From NCBI RefSeq assembly GCF_051020955.1, contig NW_027476344.1, positions 186,001 to 250,000 of the forward strand: a stretch of DNA of 64,000 nt, in the 5' to 3' direction. Shown here piece after piece: positions 11,135 through 25,015 of the stretch. The translations under genes and the position numbers were made by a program. Below the pieces are notes generated by a model. That model was not told the origin of the DNA. It saw only the letters and a list, made by a program, of their open reading frames with translations, and made no database searches. Each line of letters starts with the position of its first letter. Within the stretch, counting starts at the first letter, position 1. Source of the stretch: Megalopta genalis. Taxonomy: Eukaryota > Arthropoda > Insecta > Hymenoptera > Halictidae.

Positions 11135-11860
11135 TTAATACGTTGAGCGCCACGTCAGCCATCGGTGGCTGACACTAGACTTTCCGTTTAGGCCGCGTCA
11201 ACCACCACTGGCTGACATCGTGTAACATGATATAGAACTATAAAATTTACACTGTTTTATGGATTTACAGAAAAATTATTTCAAATTTACATAATTTTGA
11301 CTCATTACAGGATTAATGGATTTCATTCAAACACGGTAAACATAATAACCGATCTCCTTTACGGGTATTACAAAATGTGACACCTCGCTTAGTCTTTCTC
11401 CTGGCCATTACTCTACCATCTTTTGTTACATTTTTATCATAACATAATTAACAATATTTTCGTACTACAGAGCCTTTTCCCGGTTTTCTTTGGAGTTTGT
11501 GTTGTTGTTTTTTAGACCGTCTTTCACACACACTCTCGGACTGGCATTTTGACGCTTAGGGTTAAAGAAAATTTTTGTCTGCACAGGACCAAGTACTGCA
11601 ATGAACTGGTTTGTCGTAAAAGTAATGCCGGCCACGAATCCATTTCGATAAAATCTTATCTAGCGGGTCAAACGGTAAAGAGAACAAAACAGACTTGGCG
11701 TCCAACGTGTTGAATGAATGCTTATAAGGATCACGTTCTTAACGTAAACTATCTTCTACTGCGATAAGAAACATTGGCTCTACAATTTCAGCGCTTTTAA
11801 GCGGCGCGCGTGGCCTGGCGGGGACTTCCTTAAAAATCAGCGTGGCGCTCAAATTGTTAA
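11135..11860 (-). mobile_element. piggyBac remnant A, unit 3
   Basis: TTAA-bounded like the others, with the same TAA in the C-terminal fragment. Near 11262 it has a base variant shared with units 4 and 5 but not with 1, 2 and 6. Confidence 0.75.
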
Positions 11861-11886
11861 ACGACAACTACGGGCATAGCCCGTAG

Positions 11887-13553
11887 TACGCTGATCGGGC
11901 CAAAAGTGAATATTACGGGCATAGCCCGTAGTACGATGATCGGGCCAAATATAAATATTAGCGGCGGCGCCCTTTTAAAATTAAAAATATTTGATAAGTA
12001 ATTACAGCCTGATGCAATAATTGTGGTAGATGCAAGTACTACAAAAAGTTTATTTACACGAAAATCAGTAATACAAAATTAATAATCTGCAATAGTGTGA
12101 GACAATTCGAATCATTCTGGTAGATGTAAGGGAACTTTTCACTTCTTACACTCCCACGTTGTTTCTATACGTTTTTTATTTTTTTGGCAAACCCTACAAG
12201 GTTTTGACGGCCTTAATTTTGATGCTGCTGGGTCAATATGTTTTGGAGAATGAGCCCAATACTTCGAGTGCAGTCTTTCTGGCATATCTCCGGAAGATAA
12301 TTGTCCTCGTTCTCTATAATTCGGTTTTGGCATATTCTTCAATAGTGATTCGGCTATGTTGATCCTATAGTCAACGTAACATTGTTTCCACCCGTTATTT
12401 ATTTCGTTGCATAAAATGTAGGAATTAATTAGACCAGCAGATAAAAATATTTTTTTTACTTCCTTTCATGTATTTCCTCACTACTGGAAAGCTTGCTAAT
12501 ATTTGGTCTTGGAGATCAATTCCATTCATTCCCTTGTTGTACTCTGTAATACAATGTGGTTTTGGAGTACGATTGGATCCTTGTGTAGTCATTTCGATGA
12601 GTCAGCCTTTTATGACGGGTTAAATTGCCTATAAGATAAGCGCCCCTACAATTTCATGAGCGATTCATCAATAGCATTGTCTTCTCTTTCATTATATATA
12701 CTTCTTTAAAGTTTTTGTTCAAATAATTGATCACAGGTTTAATCTTGCTCAATTTATCTGTATTGACAAACAGATTATTGTTTGCGAAATGCAAACACCT
12801 TGTAATTTGCAGATATCTTTTCAAAGGCATTTCATCGGCCTTTCAATAACAGCCCTCTTCGACCAATTCATTTGTTTTTCTGGTTTTTTTACCTGTGCAG
12901 TTATTATGGACAATGCAAAATATCTTTTGATTTCGTTAGAATCTACAGGAAATCAAGTGTCGTCGATTTCTCCTGTTCTGCATGGATTCACTCGTATTTG
13001 ATCTGCATACCGGTTAGTTTCGGTTACAATATTTTGCCAGAATATGTCATCAAATAAATATTAGATTAAATATATCTAATTCTCTTCTACTTCCTCCTAA
13101 GTCAGAGTGAGGCTGCCTCTCTTAGGCTAGCAGTCATCGTATAGTCTCAGATTTTTGGACTATTTCTTATTCCTCTCCAAAGCCAGGGCTCTGGTAGTTG
13201 ATCGTCGTCAGAAGTATCATCAATATCTAATCGCATGCATTTTCTTCGAACAGAACATATATTGTCACTACTGTCACTTTCGTTAGCAAAATTATTAGCA
13301 CAAATCTCACTGCTCTCATCACGAAATCTTTTTCTTGAAAACATCTTGTGGGGATGCTTCTCTAGAATTTATGAAGATAAATTTCGATGTGCGAATGTGA
13401 TCAAGAATAACTTGAAACTGATCACGATACGAAGAGATAATAAGAACGCATCACGAACCTTGTCTGTGCTATTTGTGATGGGGCAAATTACCAACCGCGA
13501 CCGTCGTACCACGAGCGATGCCCGTAATATTTACGATTGGCCCGATCAGCGTA
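11887..13553 (-). mobile_element. piggyBac-like remnant B, unit 3
   Basis: Same element, with pseudogene at 12139-13344 (minus). It is the first unit with Pro before the CxxC (SKPCRVC). Confidence 0.65.
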
Positions 13554-14002
13554 TTGTACAAGTCGTGCGAATGGCTCGAAGGCTGCGCGAGCTTGTTTAC
13601 GTTTCCGGCCCGAAATTCTCGAACGTAAATCGCAGATTTAAGAGGTTAAGCAGCAAAAGTCAGGGGCTGAGACTAGACATATTTCCGCAAACCCAATCAG
13701 GTAGCCGCTTTCACAATTTCCCCTGCAGACTGAACGCGTGAAGTTCATTTTCAATGCAACATCTCACATTACATTGGAATAGTAGATTTTTTTGCAAAAT
13801 AAACATATTTTTCATCGATGGCAAGTATTAGGAGACGAATAAAGAAGTTCTATTTTAAAAAACTGAAGTTGATACTCTTTCAATTTCTATAGTATTTATA
13901 GAAAGCATTGAAATATGTTTTGTTTTGAGATTAAATGAAAACTTTATTTGATTACGATTGATATGTTTTTATAATTTGATGTCTAAGAAAAGTAATTTCC
14001 AT

Positions 14003-14017
14003 TATATATATATATAT
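14003..14017. repeat. (TA)n run, unit 3
   Basis: 15 nt of alternating TA at the length-variable site. Confidence 0.9.
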
Positions 14018-14018
14018 G

Positions 14019-14758
14019 TACAGGGCGTTCCACAATTATTTTAACAGCAGAAAATGAGGGATAGCTAAGGTCATTTGAAGTAACTTTTTCCTTTGCGAAA
14101 ATACAATCCGCGGCTTTGTTTACGAGTTATTAACGATAAACACTGACCAATGAGAGGTGAAGTGCTGCTTTCGCATCAATGAACAAGTCACGGTGCGTGA
14201 ACTTCCGAATTTAATTTTATTACATTACAGTGATAATTTTAAGAAGAACGCTATTTATTCTTACTTCAGAATGTCTGAAGAATATTTACTAATTTTTCGA
14301 ATTCAAAATAATAAGTAATTTAACCGTGACGGCCGTTTTAATTTTCTAGTGTGCATGACACCTCGTGTGTAAGATACGAAATTTTTAAGCAAGGTGTACA
14401 GTGAAGTTTAACAAGGTACGTAAATGATATTTTAATTTAAATAATACCGTTTCCGAACACAGTTCAACGAATGATTCGCAAAGCTAATTTAATAATAAAT
14501 ATTCGCGTTAAAAGGCGTATGTAATTTGTATATGAAGAATATAATTAATAAAAAACTCACCCATTTAGTTGTAAATCCACTTCATGCACGGAAATGGGTG
14601 CAGGAGGATAGTGCATTGACCTCGTACAATTTTTGATGAACTGCGCAGCTGATCTGTAGCCGACGGTGACGAAGAGAAGAATGTCTCCGGGCAGGCAATT
14701 TCAACGTTTACTTTCACTACATGGTCACTAAACACTGATCACTTATCAATAATATTTA
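14019..14758. repeat. dispersed repeat, unit 3
   Basis: Same repeat, 740 bp. Confidence 0.75.
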
Positions 14759-14887
14759 TGGACGTACTTTCCGGGGTTAATATGTATGGCCCTGAAAAGA
14801 GCCGATTGTTTTATGCGACGCGATCGAAAAAAATTCGTGTCTTCTCTTTTCTATTATCGATTTGTATCCCTTCTTGTATTTCGTATA

Positions 14888-15888
14888 TCAGTGGAGCTTC
14901 CGAATATGGCAAATTGCGTGCTGTCTATAGACCATTTTGTGCAGAAAGTATTTCGGGCAATAATAACATTGATAAGTTAGCGGTTCCTTGAACTGCGGTT
15001 CCGCTAGGGTTCTGTGCCCTGTTCTTGGCGCCAAGCGTAAATATTGCAGAGATTCTTGTGCGGTCGAATTCGAAGATGGACTCGCAGTCGAACTTACAGT
15101 CGAACTCGAACTCGCAATCGAATTCGCAATTGGACTCGAAATCAATCTGGCAATCGAACTGGCAGACAAACTCGGAATGGAACTCGCAATCGTCCTCGCA
15201 ACAGTCCTCGCAACCCTACTCGATTGTCTCTGTCTTCTTGACGACGGGTGTTTGCCGATCGTGTAGCTTTTCGATCTCTTTACAAGAAACCGTACTGCGA
15301 GCTGTTCATGTATTTCGTCCATCGCAGCGGACGCCTCGTTATTCGCTCCATTTCTCGATCTCTGTAACGAAAAGCGAATATTTCGTTCTTATTACATATA
15401 TATATTATTTTGTAAATTTGTATATTGGTTCGGTTGATCGCCAAATTACTTAATTGTATTTGTGAGAATAATTTAATGGATTTGAAAATTATTTCATCTA
15501 TTGGTTAAATATGGGAACAGAGAATGCATTATATTAATGAGAATGCATATATTAATTCAGTTAGTCGTTAAATAATTTATCGAGCCTGTATTTTAATTTT
15601 GTTTATCTCCAAATTATTAGATGAGTCTATTAACCATATCACTCTTTGAATGACCTCATGAATTTGTTATTAATTCTGTTTATCCGAATGCATTCTCTGA
15701 CGTTAGTCATTTAAGATTCTATAAAAAATGGCAATAAATTTTATAAACTAGTTACAATATACAAATTTGGACAACATAATTGTATGATCCTGAAACTACG
15801 GCGAACTTGCGAAATTAAAAGGTCAAAAATTAATTACCTCATTCGAAGGAGCGCAATCCTTGGCAAGATCGGTAATAGAGCGAATCAT
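14888..15888 (-). CDS. two-exon C2H2 zinc-finger protein, array copy (exons 15888-15838, 15361-14888)
   Basis: Open in both exons like the two copies to its left. The one protein difference is Thr to Ser in the KRSK(T/S)Y segment (base change near 15267). The intron carries the private nine-substitution cluster described for unit 4, but donor and acceptor are intact. TATA box at 16054-16061. Confidence 0.58.
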
Positions 15889-16148
15889 CGTAAAAATCAC
15901 TGTAAGAATTCCTTCTAGTTGCACGGAAACTGTCACTTCGAAGACACTATAGCAATTCCTTCTAGCTATACTAGCTGTTCAGACTCGTCGACGCAACGCA
16001 GATTTTCTGTGGCAAGCAGGATCAAAATGAGAGGTAGAAGACGAAGCAAGTTGCTTTTATAAAAATCTGAAGCTACTGCGTTAGAATCTCGTTTCAGTTA
16101 GCCAATGGCAGGCCATCAGGTGGACCCAACCGTCCCTTTTATCCCCCC

Positions 16149-16874
16149 TTAATACGTTGAGCGCCACGTCAGCCATCGGTGGCTGACACTAGACTTTCCG
16201 TTTAGGCCGCGTCAACCACCACTGGCTGACATCGTGTAACATGATATAGAACTATAAAATTTACACTGTTTTATGGATTTACAGAAAAATTATTTCAAAT
16301 TTACATAATTTTGACTCATTACAGGATTAATGGATTTCATTCAAACACGGTAAACATAATAACCGATCTCCTTTACGGGTATTACAAAATGTGACACCTC
16401 GCTTAGTCTTTCTCCTGGCCATTACTCTACCATCTTTTGTTACATTTTTATCATAACATAATTAACAATATTTTCGTACTACAGAGCCTTTTCCCGGTTT
16501 TCTTTGGAGTTTGTGTTGTTGTTTTTTAGACCGTCTTTCACACACACTCTCGGACTGGCATTTTGACGCTTAGGGTTAAAGAAAATTTTTGTCTGCACAG
16601 GACCAAGTACTGCAATGAACTGGTTTGTCGTAAAAGTAATGCCGGCCACGAATCCATTTCGATAAAATCTTATCTAGCGGGTCAAACGGTAAAGAGAACA
16701 AAACAGACTTGGCGTCCAACGTGTTGAATGAATGCTTATAAGGATCACGTTCTTAACGTAAACTATCTTCTACTGCGATAAGAAACATTGGCTCTACAAT
16801 TTCAGCGCTTTTAAGCGGCGCGCGTGGCCTGGCGGGGACTTCCTTAAAAATCAGCGTGGCGCTCAAATTGTTAA
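16149..16874 (-). mobile_element. piggyBac remnant A, unit 4
   Basis: TTAA-bounded copy carrying the same internal TAA in the transposase fragment as units 2, 3, 5 and 6. Confidence 0.75.
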
Positions 16875-16900
16875 ACGACAACTACGGGCATAGCCCGTAG

Positions 16901-18567
16901 TACGCTGATCGGGCCAAAAGTGAATATTACGGGCATAGCCCGTAGTACGATGATCGGGCCATATATAAATATTAGCGGCGGCGCCCTTTTAAAATTAAAA
17001 ATATTTGATAAGTAATTACAGCCTGATGCAATAATTGTGGTAGATGCAAGTACTACAAAAAGTTTATTTACACGAAAATCAGTAATACAAAATTAATAAT
17101 CTGCAATAGTGTGAGACAATTCGAATCATTCTGGTAGATGTAAGGGAACTTTTCACTTCTTACACTCCCACGTTGTTTCTATACGTTTTTTATTTTTTTG
17201 GCAAACCCTACAAGGTTTTGACGGCCTTAATTTTGATGCTGCTGGGTCAATATGTTTTGGAGAATGAGCCCAATACTTCGAGTGCAGTCTTTCTGGCATA
17301 TCTCCGGAAGATAATTGTCCTCGTTCTCTATAATTCGGTTTTGGCATATTCTTCAATAGTGATTCGGCTATGTTGATCCTATAGTCAACGTAACATTGTT
17401 TCCACCCGTTATTTATTTCGTTGCATAAAATGTAGGAATTAATTAGACCAGCAGATAAAAATATTTTTTTTACTTCCTTTCATGTATTTCCTCACTACTG
17501 GAAAGCTTGCTAATATTTGGTCTTGGAGATCAATTCCATTCATTCCCTTGTTGTACTCTGTAATACAATGTGGTTTTGGAGTACGATTGGATCCTTGTGT
17601 AGTCATTTCGATGAGTCAGCCTTTTATGACGGGTTAAATTGCCTATAAGATAAGCGCCCCTACAATTTCATGAGCGATTCATCAATAGCATTGTCTTCTC
17701 TTTCATTATATATACTTCTTTAAAGTTTTTGTTCAAATAATTGATCACAGGTTTAATCTTGCTCAATTTATCTGTATTGACAAACAGATTATTGTTTGCG
17801 AAATGCAAACACCTTGTAATTTGCAGATATCTTTTCAAAGGCATTTCATCGGCCTTTCAATAACAGCCCTCTTCGACCAATTCATTTGTTTTTCTGGTTT
17901 TTTTACCTGTGCAGTTATTATGGACAATGCAAAATATCTTTTGATTTCGTTAGAATCTACAGGAAATCAAGTGTCGTCGATTTCTCCTGTTCTGCATGGA
18001 TTCACTCGTATTTGATCTGCATACCGGTTAGTTTCGGTTACAATATTTTGCCAGAATATGTCATCAAATAAATATTAGATTAAATATATCTAATTCTCTT
18101 CTACTTCCTCCTAAGTCAGAGTGAGGCTGCCTCTCTTAGGCTAGCAGTCATCGTATAGTCTCAGATTTTTGGACTATTTCTTATTCCTCTCCAAAGCCAG
18201 GGCTCTGGTAGTTGATCGTCGTCAGAAGTATCATCAATATCTAATCGCATGCATTTTCTTCGAACAGAACATATATTGTCACTACTGTCACTTTCGTTAG
18301 CAAAATTATTAGCACAAATCTCACTGCTCTCATCACGAAATCTTTTTCTTGAAAACATCTTGTGGGGATGCTTCTCTAGAATTTATGAAGATAAATTTCG
18401 ATGTGCGAATGTGATCAAGAATAACTTGAAACTGATCACGATACGAAGAGATAATAAGAACGCATCACGAACCTTGTCTGTGCTATTTGTGATGGGGCAA
18501 ATTACCAACCGCGACCGTCGTACCACGAGCGATGCCCGTAATATTTACGATTGGCCCGATCAGCGTA
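16901..18567 (-). mobile_element. piggyBac-like remnant B, unit 4
   Basis: Same element, with pseudogene at 17153-18358 (minus), Pro variant. The left repeat region has a private A-to-T change near 16963. Confidence 0.65.
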
Positions 18568-19014
18568 TTGTACAAGTCGTGCGAATGGCTCGAAGGCTGC
18601 GCGAGCTTGTTTACGTTTCCGGCCCGAAATTCTCGAACGTAAATCGCAGATTTAAGAGGTTAAGCAGCAAAAGTCAGGGGCTGAGACTAGACATATTTCC
18701 GCAAACCCAATCAGGTAGCCGCTTTCACAATTTCCCCTGCAGACTGAACGCGTGAAGTTCATTTTCAATGCAACATCTCACATTACATTGGAATAGTAGA
18801 TTTTTTTGCAAAATAAACATATTTTTCATCGATGGCAAGTATTAGGAGACGAATAAAGAAGTTCTATTTTAAAAAACTGAAGTTGATACTCTTTCAATTT
18901 CTATAGTATTTATAGAAAGCATTGAAATATGTTTTGTTTTGAGATTAAATGAAAACTTTATTTGATTACGATTGATATGTTTTTATAATTTGATGTCTAA
19001 GGAAAGTAATTTCC

Positions 19015-19016
<2 letters not shown>

Positions 19017-19089
<73 letters not shown>
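19017..19089. repeat. (TA)n run, unit 4
   Basis: 73 nt of alternating TA, the longest of the five. Confidence 0.9.
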
Positions 19090-19090
<1 letters not shown>

Positions 19091-19094
<4 letters not shown>

Positions 19095-19830
19095 GGGCGT
19101 TCCACAATTATTTTAACAGCAGAAAATGAGGGATAGCTAAGGTCATTTGAAGTAACTTTTTCCTTTGCGAAAATACAATCCGCGGCTTTGTTTACGAGTT
19201 ATTAACGATAAACACTGACCAATGAGAGGTGAAGTGCTGCTTTCGCATCAATGAACAAGTCACGGTGCGTGAACTTCCGAATTTAATTTTATTACATTAC
19301 AGTGATAATTTTAAGAAGAACGCTATTTATTCTTACTTCAGAATGTCTGAAGAATATTTACTAATTTTTCGAATTCAAAATAATAAGTAATTTAACCGTG
19401 ACGGCTGTTTTAATTTTCTAGTGTGCATGACACCTCGTGTGTAAGATACGAAATTTTTAAGCAAGGTGTACAGTGAAGTTTAACAAGGTACGTAAATGAT
19501 ATTTTAATTTAAATAATACCGTTTCCGAACACAGTTCAACGAATGATTCGCAAAGCTAATTTAATAATAAATATTCGCGTTAAAAGGCGTATGTAATTTG
19601 TATATGAAGAATATAATTAATAAAAAACTCACCCATTTAGTTGTAAATCCACTTCATGCACGGAAATGGGTGCAGGAGGATAGTGCATTGACCTCGTACA
19701 ATTTTTGATGAACTGCGCAGCTGATCTGTAGCCGACGGTGACGAAGAGAAGAATGTCTCCGGGCAGGCAATTTCAACGTTTACTTTCACTACATGGTCAC
19801 TAAACACTGATCACTTATCAATAATATTTA
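19091..19830. repeat. dispersed repeat, unit 4
   Basis: Same repeat. It shares a C-to-T change near 19405 with unit 5 only. Confidence 0.75.
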
Positions 19831-19959
19831 TGGACGTACTTTCCGGGGTTAATATGTATGGCCCTGAAAAGAGCCGATTGTTTTATGCGACGCGATCGAA
19901 AAAAATTCGTGTCTTCTCTTTTCTATTATCGATTTGTATCCCTTCTTGTATTTCGTATA

Positions 19960-20960
19960 TCAGTGGAGCTTCCGAATATGGCAAATTGCGTGCTGTCTAT
20001 AGACCATTTTGTGCAGAAAGTATTTCGGGCAATAATAACATTGATAAGTTAGCGGTTCCTTGAACTGCGGTTCCGCTAGGGTTCTGTGCCCTGTTCTTGG
20101 CGCCAAGCGTAAATATTGCAGAGATTCTTGTGCGGTCGAATTCGAAGATGGACTCGCAGTCGAACTTACAGTCGAACTCGAACTCGCAATCGAATTCGCA
20201 ATTGGACTCGAAATCAATCTGGCAATCGAACTGGCAGACAAACTCGGAATGGAACTCGCAATCGTCCTCGCAACAGTCCTCGCAACCCTACTCGATTGTC
20301 TCTGTCTTCTTGACGACGGGTGTTTGCCGATCGTGTAGCTTTTCGATCTCTTTACAAGAAACCGTACTGCGAGCTGTTCATGTATTTCGTCCATCGCAGC
20401 GGACGCCTCGTTATTCGCTCCATTTCTCTATCTCTGTAACGAAAAGCGAATATTTCGTTCTTATTACATATATATATTATTTTGTAAATTTGTATATTGG
20501 TTCGGTTGATCGCCAAATTACTTAATTGTATTTGTGAGAATAATTTAATGGATTTGAAAATTATTTCATCTATTGGTTAAATACGGTAACAGAGAATGCA
20601 TTATATTAATGAGAATGCATATATTAATTCAGTTAGTCGTTAAATAATTTATCGAGCCTGTATTTTAATTTTGTTTATCTCCAAATTATTAGATGAGTCT
20701 ATTAACCATATCACTTTTTGAATGACATCATGAATTTTTTATTAATTCTGTTGATCCTAATGCATTCTCTGACGTTAGTCATTTAAGATTCTATAAAAAA
20801 TGGCAATCAATTTTATAAACCAGTTACAATATACAAATTTGGACAACATAATTGTATGATCCTGAAACTACGGCGAACTTGCGAAATTAAAAGGTCAAAA
20901 ATTAATTACCTCATTCGAAGGAGCGCAATCCTTGGCAAGATCGGTAATAGAGCGAATCAT
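19960..20960 (-). pseudogene. zinc-finger gene copy with nonsense codon in exon 2
   Basis: Same exon layout (20960-20910 and 20433-19960), but the second codon of exon 2 is TAG instead of TCG because of a C-to-A change on the minus strand near 20430. The spliced reading frame therefore ends after 18 codons. The downstream ATG at 20394 still opens a 144-codon frame with the intact C2H2 finger, so a shorter product from internal initiation cannot be excluded. It shares the Ser variant with the copy at 14888-15888. Confidence 0.55.
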
Positions 20961-21220
20961 CGTAAAAATCACTGTAAGAATTCCTTCTAGTTGCACGGAA
21001 ACTGTCACTTCGAAGACACTATAGCAATTCCTTCTAGCTATACTAGCTGTTCAGACTCGTCGACGCAACGCAGATTTTCTGTGGCAAGCAGGATCAAAAT
21101 GAGAGGTAGAAGACGAAGCAAGTTGCTTTTATAAAAATCTGAAGCTACTGCGTTAGAATCTCGTTTCAGTTAGCCAATGGCAGGCCATCAGGTGGACCCA
21201 ACCGTCCCTTTTATCCCCCC

Positions 21221-21946
21221 TTAATACGTTGAGCGCCACGTCAGCCATCGGTGGCTGACACTAGACTTTCCGTTTAGGCCGCGTCAACCACCACTGGCTG
21301 ACATCGTGTAACATGATATAGAACTATAAAATTTACACTGTTTTATGGATTTACAGAAAAATTATTTCAAATTTACATAATTTTGACTCATTACAGGATT
21401 AATGGATTTCATTCAAACACGGTAAACATAATAACCGATCTCCTTTACGGGTATTACAAAATGTGACACCTCGCTTAGTCTTTCTCCTGGCCATTACTCT
21501 ACCATGTTTTGTTACATTTTTATCATAACATAATTAACAATATTTTCGTACTACAGAGCCTTTTCCCGGTTTTCTTTGGAGTTTGTGTTGTTGTTTTTTA
21601 GACCGTCTTTCACACACACTCTCGGACTGGCATTTTGACGCTTAGGGTTAAAGAAAATTTTTGTCTGCACAGGACCAAGTACTGCAATGAACTGGTTTGT
21701 CGTAAAAGTAATGCCGGCCACGAATCCATTTCGATAAAATCTTATCTAGCGGGTCAAACGGTAAAGAGAACAAAACAGACTTGGCGTCCAACGTGTTGAA
21801 TGAATGCTTATAAGGATCACGTTCTTAACGTAAACTATCTTCTACTGCGATAAGAAACATTGGCTCTACAATTTCAGCGCTTTTAAGCGGCGCGCGTGGC
21901 CTGGCGGGGACTTCCTTAAAAATCAGCGTGGCGCTCAAATTGTTAA
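21221..21946 (-). mobile_element. piggyBac remnant A, unit 5
   Basis: TTAA-bounded copy with the internal TAA. It shares with unit 6 a C-to-G change near 21506. Confidence 0.75.
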
Positions 21947-21972
21947 ACGACAACTACGGGCATAGCCCGTAG

Positions 21973-23639
21973 TACGCTGATCGGGCCAAAAGTAAATATT
22001 ACGGGCATAGCCCGTAGTACGATGATCGGGCCAAATATAAATATTAGCGGCGGCGCCCTTTTAAAATTAAAAGTATTTGATAAGTAATTACAGCCTGATG
22101 CAATAATTGTGGTAGATGCAAGTACTACAAAAAGTTTATTTACAAGAAAATCAGTAATACAAAATTAATAATCTGCAATAGTGTGAGACAATTCGAATCA
22201 TTCTGGTAGATGTAAGGGAACTTTTCACTTCTTACACTCCCACGTTGTTTCTATACGTTTTTTATTTTTTTGGCAAACCCTACAAGGTTTTGACGGCCTT
22301 AATTTTGATGCTGCTGGGTCAATATGTTTTGGAGAATGAGCCCAATACTTCGAGTGCAGTCTTTCTGGCATATCTCCGGAAGATAATTGTCCTCGTTCTC
22401 TATAATTCGGTTTTGGCATATTCTTCAATAGTGATTCGGCTATGTTGATCCTATAGTCAACGTAACATTGTTTCCACCCGTTATTTATTTCGTTGCATAA
22501 AATGTAGGAATTAATTAGACCAGCAGATAAAAATATTTTTTTTACTTCCTTTCATGTATTTCCTCACTACTGGAAAGCTTGCTAATATTTGGTCTTGGAG
22601 ATCAATTCCATTCATTCCCTTGTTGTACTCTGTAATACAATGTGGTTTTGGAGTACGATTGGATCCTTGTGTAGTCATTTCGATGAGTCAGCCTTTTATG
22701 ACGGGTTAAATTGCCTATAAGATAAGCGCCCCTACAATTTCATGAGCGATTCATCAATAGCATTGTCTTCTCTTTCATTATATATACTTCTTTAAAGTTT
22801 TTGTTCAAATAATTGATCACAGGTTTAATCTTGCTCAATTTATCTGTATTGACAAACAGATTATTGTTTGCGAAATGCAAACACCTTGTAATTTGCAGAT
22901 ATCTTTTCAAAGGCATTTCATCGGCCTTTCAATAACAGCCCTCTTCGACCAATTCATTTGTTTTTCTGGTTTTTTTACCTGTGCAGTTATTATGGACAAT
23001 GCAAAATATCTTTTGATTTCGTTAGAATCTACAGGAAATCAAGTGTCGTCGATTTCTCCTGTTCTGCATGGATTCACTCGTATTTGATCTGCATACCGGT
23101 TAGTTTCGGTTACAATATTTTGCCAGAATATGTCATCAAATAAATATTAGATTAAATATATCTAATTCTCTTCTACTTCCTCCTAAGTCAGAGTGAGGCT
23201 GCCTCTCTTAGGCTAGCAGTCATCGTATAGTCTCAGATTTTTGGACTATTTCTTATTCCTCTCCAAAGCCAGGGCTCTGGTAGTTGATCGTCGTCAGAAG
23301 TATCATCAATATCTAATCGCATGCATTTTCTTCGAACAGAACATATATTGTCACTACTGTCACTTTCGTTAGCAAAATTATTAGCACAAATCTCACTGCT
23401 CTCATCACGAAATCTTTTTCTTGAAAACATCTTGTGGGGATGCTTCTCTAGAATTTATGAAGATAAATTTCGATGTGCGAATGTGATCAAGAATAACTTG
23501 AAACTGATCACGATACGAAGAGATAATAAGAACGCATCACGAACCTTGTCTGTGCTATTTGTGATGGGGCAAATTACCAACCGCGACCGTCGTACCACGA
23601 GCGATGCCCGTAATATTTACGATTGGCCCGATCAGCGTA
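21973..23639 (-). mobile_element. piggyBac-like remnant B, unit 5
   Basis: Same element, with pseudogene at 22225-23430 (minus), Pro variant. It has private substitutions near 21994, 22073 and 22145. Confidence 0.65.
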
Positions 23640-24086
23640 TTGTACAAGTCGTGCGAATGGCTCGAAGGCTGCGCGAGCTTGTTTACGTTTCCGGCCCGAA
23701 ATTCTCGAACGTAAATCGCAGATTTAAGAGGTTAAGCAGCAAAAGTCAGGGGCTGAGACTAGACATATTTCCGCAAACCCAATCAGGTAGCCGCTTTCAC
23801 AATTTCCCCTGCAGACTGAACGCGTGAAGTTCATTTTCAATGCAACATCTCACATTACATTGGAATAGTAGATTTTTTTGCAAAATAAACATATTTTTCA
23901 TCGATGGCAAGTATTAGGAGACGAATAAAGAAGTTCTATTTTAAAAAACTGAAGTTGATACTCTTTCAATTTCTATAGTATTTATAGAAAGCATTGAAAT
24001 ATGTTTTGTTTTGAGATTAAATGAAAACTTTATTTGATTACGATTGATATGTTTTTATAATTTGATGTCTAAGGAAAGTAATTTCC

Positions 24087-24088
<2 letters not shown>

Positions 24089-24145
<57 letters not shown>
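24089..24145. repeat. (TA)n run, unit 5
   Basis: 57 nt of alternating TA. Confidence 0.9.
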
Positions 24146-24146
<1 letters not shown>

Positions 24147-24150
<4 letters not shown>

Positions 24151-24886
24151 GGGCGTTCCACAATTATTTTAACAGCAGAAAATGAGGGATAGCTAAGGTC
24201 ATTTGAAGTAACTTTTTCCTTTGCGAAAATACAATCCGCGGCTTTGTTTACGAGTTATTAACGATAAACACTGACCAATGAGAGGTGAAGTGCTGCTTTC
24301 GCATCAATGAACAAGTCACGGTGCGTGAACTTCCGAATTTAATTTTATTACATTACAGTGATAATTTTAAGAAGAACGCTATTTATTCTTACTTCAGAAT
24401 GTCTGAAGAATATTTACTAATTTTTCGAATTCAAAATAATAAGTAATTTAACCGTGACGGCTGTTTTAATTTTCTAGTGTGCATGACACCTCGTGTGTAA
24501 GATACGAAATTTTTAAGCAAGGTGTACAGTGAAGTTTAACAAGGTACGTAAATGATATTTTAATTTAAATAATACCGTTTCCGAACACAGTTCAACGAAT
24601 GATTCGCAAAGCTAATTTAATAATAAATATTCGCGTTAAAAGGCGTATGTAATTTGTATATGAAGAATATAATTAATAAAAAACTCACCCATTTAGTTGT
24701 AAATCCACTTCATGCACGGAAATGGGTGCAGGAGGATAGTGCATTGACCTCGTACAATTTTTGATGAACTGCGCAGCTGATCTGTAGCCGACGGTGACGA
24801 AGAGAAGAATGTCTCCGGGCAGGCAATTTCAACGTTTACTTTCACTACATGGTCACTAAACACTGATCACTTATCAATAATATTTA
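24147..24886. repeat. dispersed repeat, unit 5
   Basis: Same repeat, with the substitution shared with unit 4 near 24461. No copy follows unit 6, because the array ends before this point. Confidence 0.75.
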
Positions 24887-25015
24887 TGGACGTACTTTCC
24901 GGGGTTAATATGTATGGCCCTGAAAAGAGCCGATTGTTTTATGCGACGCGATCGAAAAAAATTCGTGTCTTCTCTTTTCTATTATCGATTTGTATCCCTT
25001 CTTGTATTTCGTATA

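Larger units (their letters stand above)
10031..15044. repeat. array unit 3
   Basis: Full unit with a (TA)n run of 15 nt at 14003-14017. From here rightwards the units carry Pro instead of Thr before the piggyBac CxxC motif near 12200. Confidence 0.95.
15045..20116. repeat. array unit 4
   Basis: Full unit with the longest (TA)n run (73 nt, 19017-19089). It carries a dense private cluster of nine substitutions between 15512 and 15749, inside the intron of the zinc-finger gene, while the rest of the unit is almost identical to its neighbours. Confidence 0.95.
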
